Source of the DNA: Riptortus pedestris
Taxonomy: Eukaryota > Arthropoda > Insecta > Hemiptera > Alydidae
DNA length: 64,000 nt
Assembly: GCA_019009955.1 (NCBI GenBank)
Contig: CM032229.1
Coordinates: 7,670,001 to 7,734,000, forward strand
Reading direction: 5' to 3'
Shown here: one piece after another, positions 63,791 to 64,000 of the stretch
Position numbering within the stretch: position 1 is the first letter of the stretch
Layout of the letters: each line of letters opens with the position of its first letter
Translations under genes and position numbers: made by a program
The notes under the pieces: model-generated
Seen by the model: the letters and a program-made list of their open reading frames with translations, nothing else
The model's database searches: none
Told to the model about the DNA's origin: nothing

Positions 63791-64000
63791 ACAAAATGTG
63801 AGAGTTTAAGCAGCTTACCATATGACCTAATATTAATTTACTATTGCCCAAAACTACTATATTTTAATTATATTTTCCATTGCATTACAGGATTGGAGGG
63901 GATTTTGTATTCAATTATTGGTCCATGCTATTGATTATTAACAGTGTATATTTATGTCAGTTTCAAAACTGCTCCATCAATATCCATTGTACTGTAACAA
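63791..64000. other. AT-rich sequence, nothing recognised
   Basis: No gene or shared repeat was recognised up to the window edge. Confidence 0.4.

Overview
This is an AT-rich (roughly 70% A+T by eye), non-coding stretch of an animal nuclear genome, most likely an arthropod and probably an insect. The evidence is two intact lysine tRNA genes with internal RNA polymerase III boxes, a mariner with a D,D34D transposase, hAT elements with 8-bp target duplications, tRNA-derived SINEs with 12-13 bp target duplications, RNase H-bearing LINE relics and a very abundant Helitron-like element. No protein-coding host gene can be supported. Nearly all longer open frames are translations of (TA)n or of a 105-bp satellite, or are pieces of transposons.

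The window is dominated by one family, repeated about 30 times in both orientations. A consensus copy is about 640 bp (28939-29577). It starts TCCGTCACGCAGGGGCTGCG, carries AGCAGATTTCCC just inside the 5' end, has a (TA)n tract about 120 bp before the 3' end, and ends in a perfect hairpin (GATTTCCC..GGGAAATC) followed by TGCTAA. No flanking duplication was seen at the copies checked. This is the architecture of non-autonomous Helentrons (HINE / DINE-1-like); I call the family HINE below. It occurs as full, long (~1 kb), internally deleted, head-to-head, tail-to-tail and solo-end copies.

Layout. 0-5 kb: HINE, a hAT MITE, a 0.55-kb palindrome, a SINE and an 87-bp tandem repeat. 5-13 kb: HINE copies, one carrying a 104-bp tandem array. 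13-18 kb: a possible promoter, a LINE tail, and a HINE split by a fold-back element. 18-25 kb: an inverted duplication carrying the tRNA-Lys genes around a mariner that itself holds a SINE, plus tRNA pseudogenes. 25-30 kb: HINEs, one split by a hAT. 30.1-34.8 kb: a head-to-head HINE pair split exactly at a TA by a 4.3-kb element that carries a 3.5-kb, 105-bp satellite. 35-49 kb: LINE fragments, HINE mosaics, and an 86-bp tandem repeat invaded by a LINE and a SINE. 49-64 kb: more HINEs, a LINE 3' end that is the inverted partner of one 11 kb away, a poly(A) retroposon, a possible promoter near 59.4 kb, and old fragments.

The most interesting structure is the 4.3-kb TA-flanked element: each 105-bp satellite unit looks like a relative of the element's own terminus. 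Other points of note are the HINE rearrangement series (solo ends, both kinds of inverted dimer, a head-to-tail junction) and the clear nesting, which gives a relative insertion order for many families.
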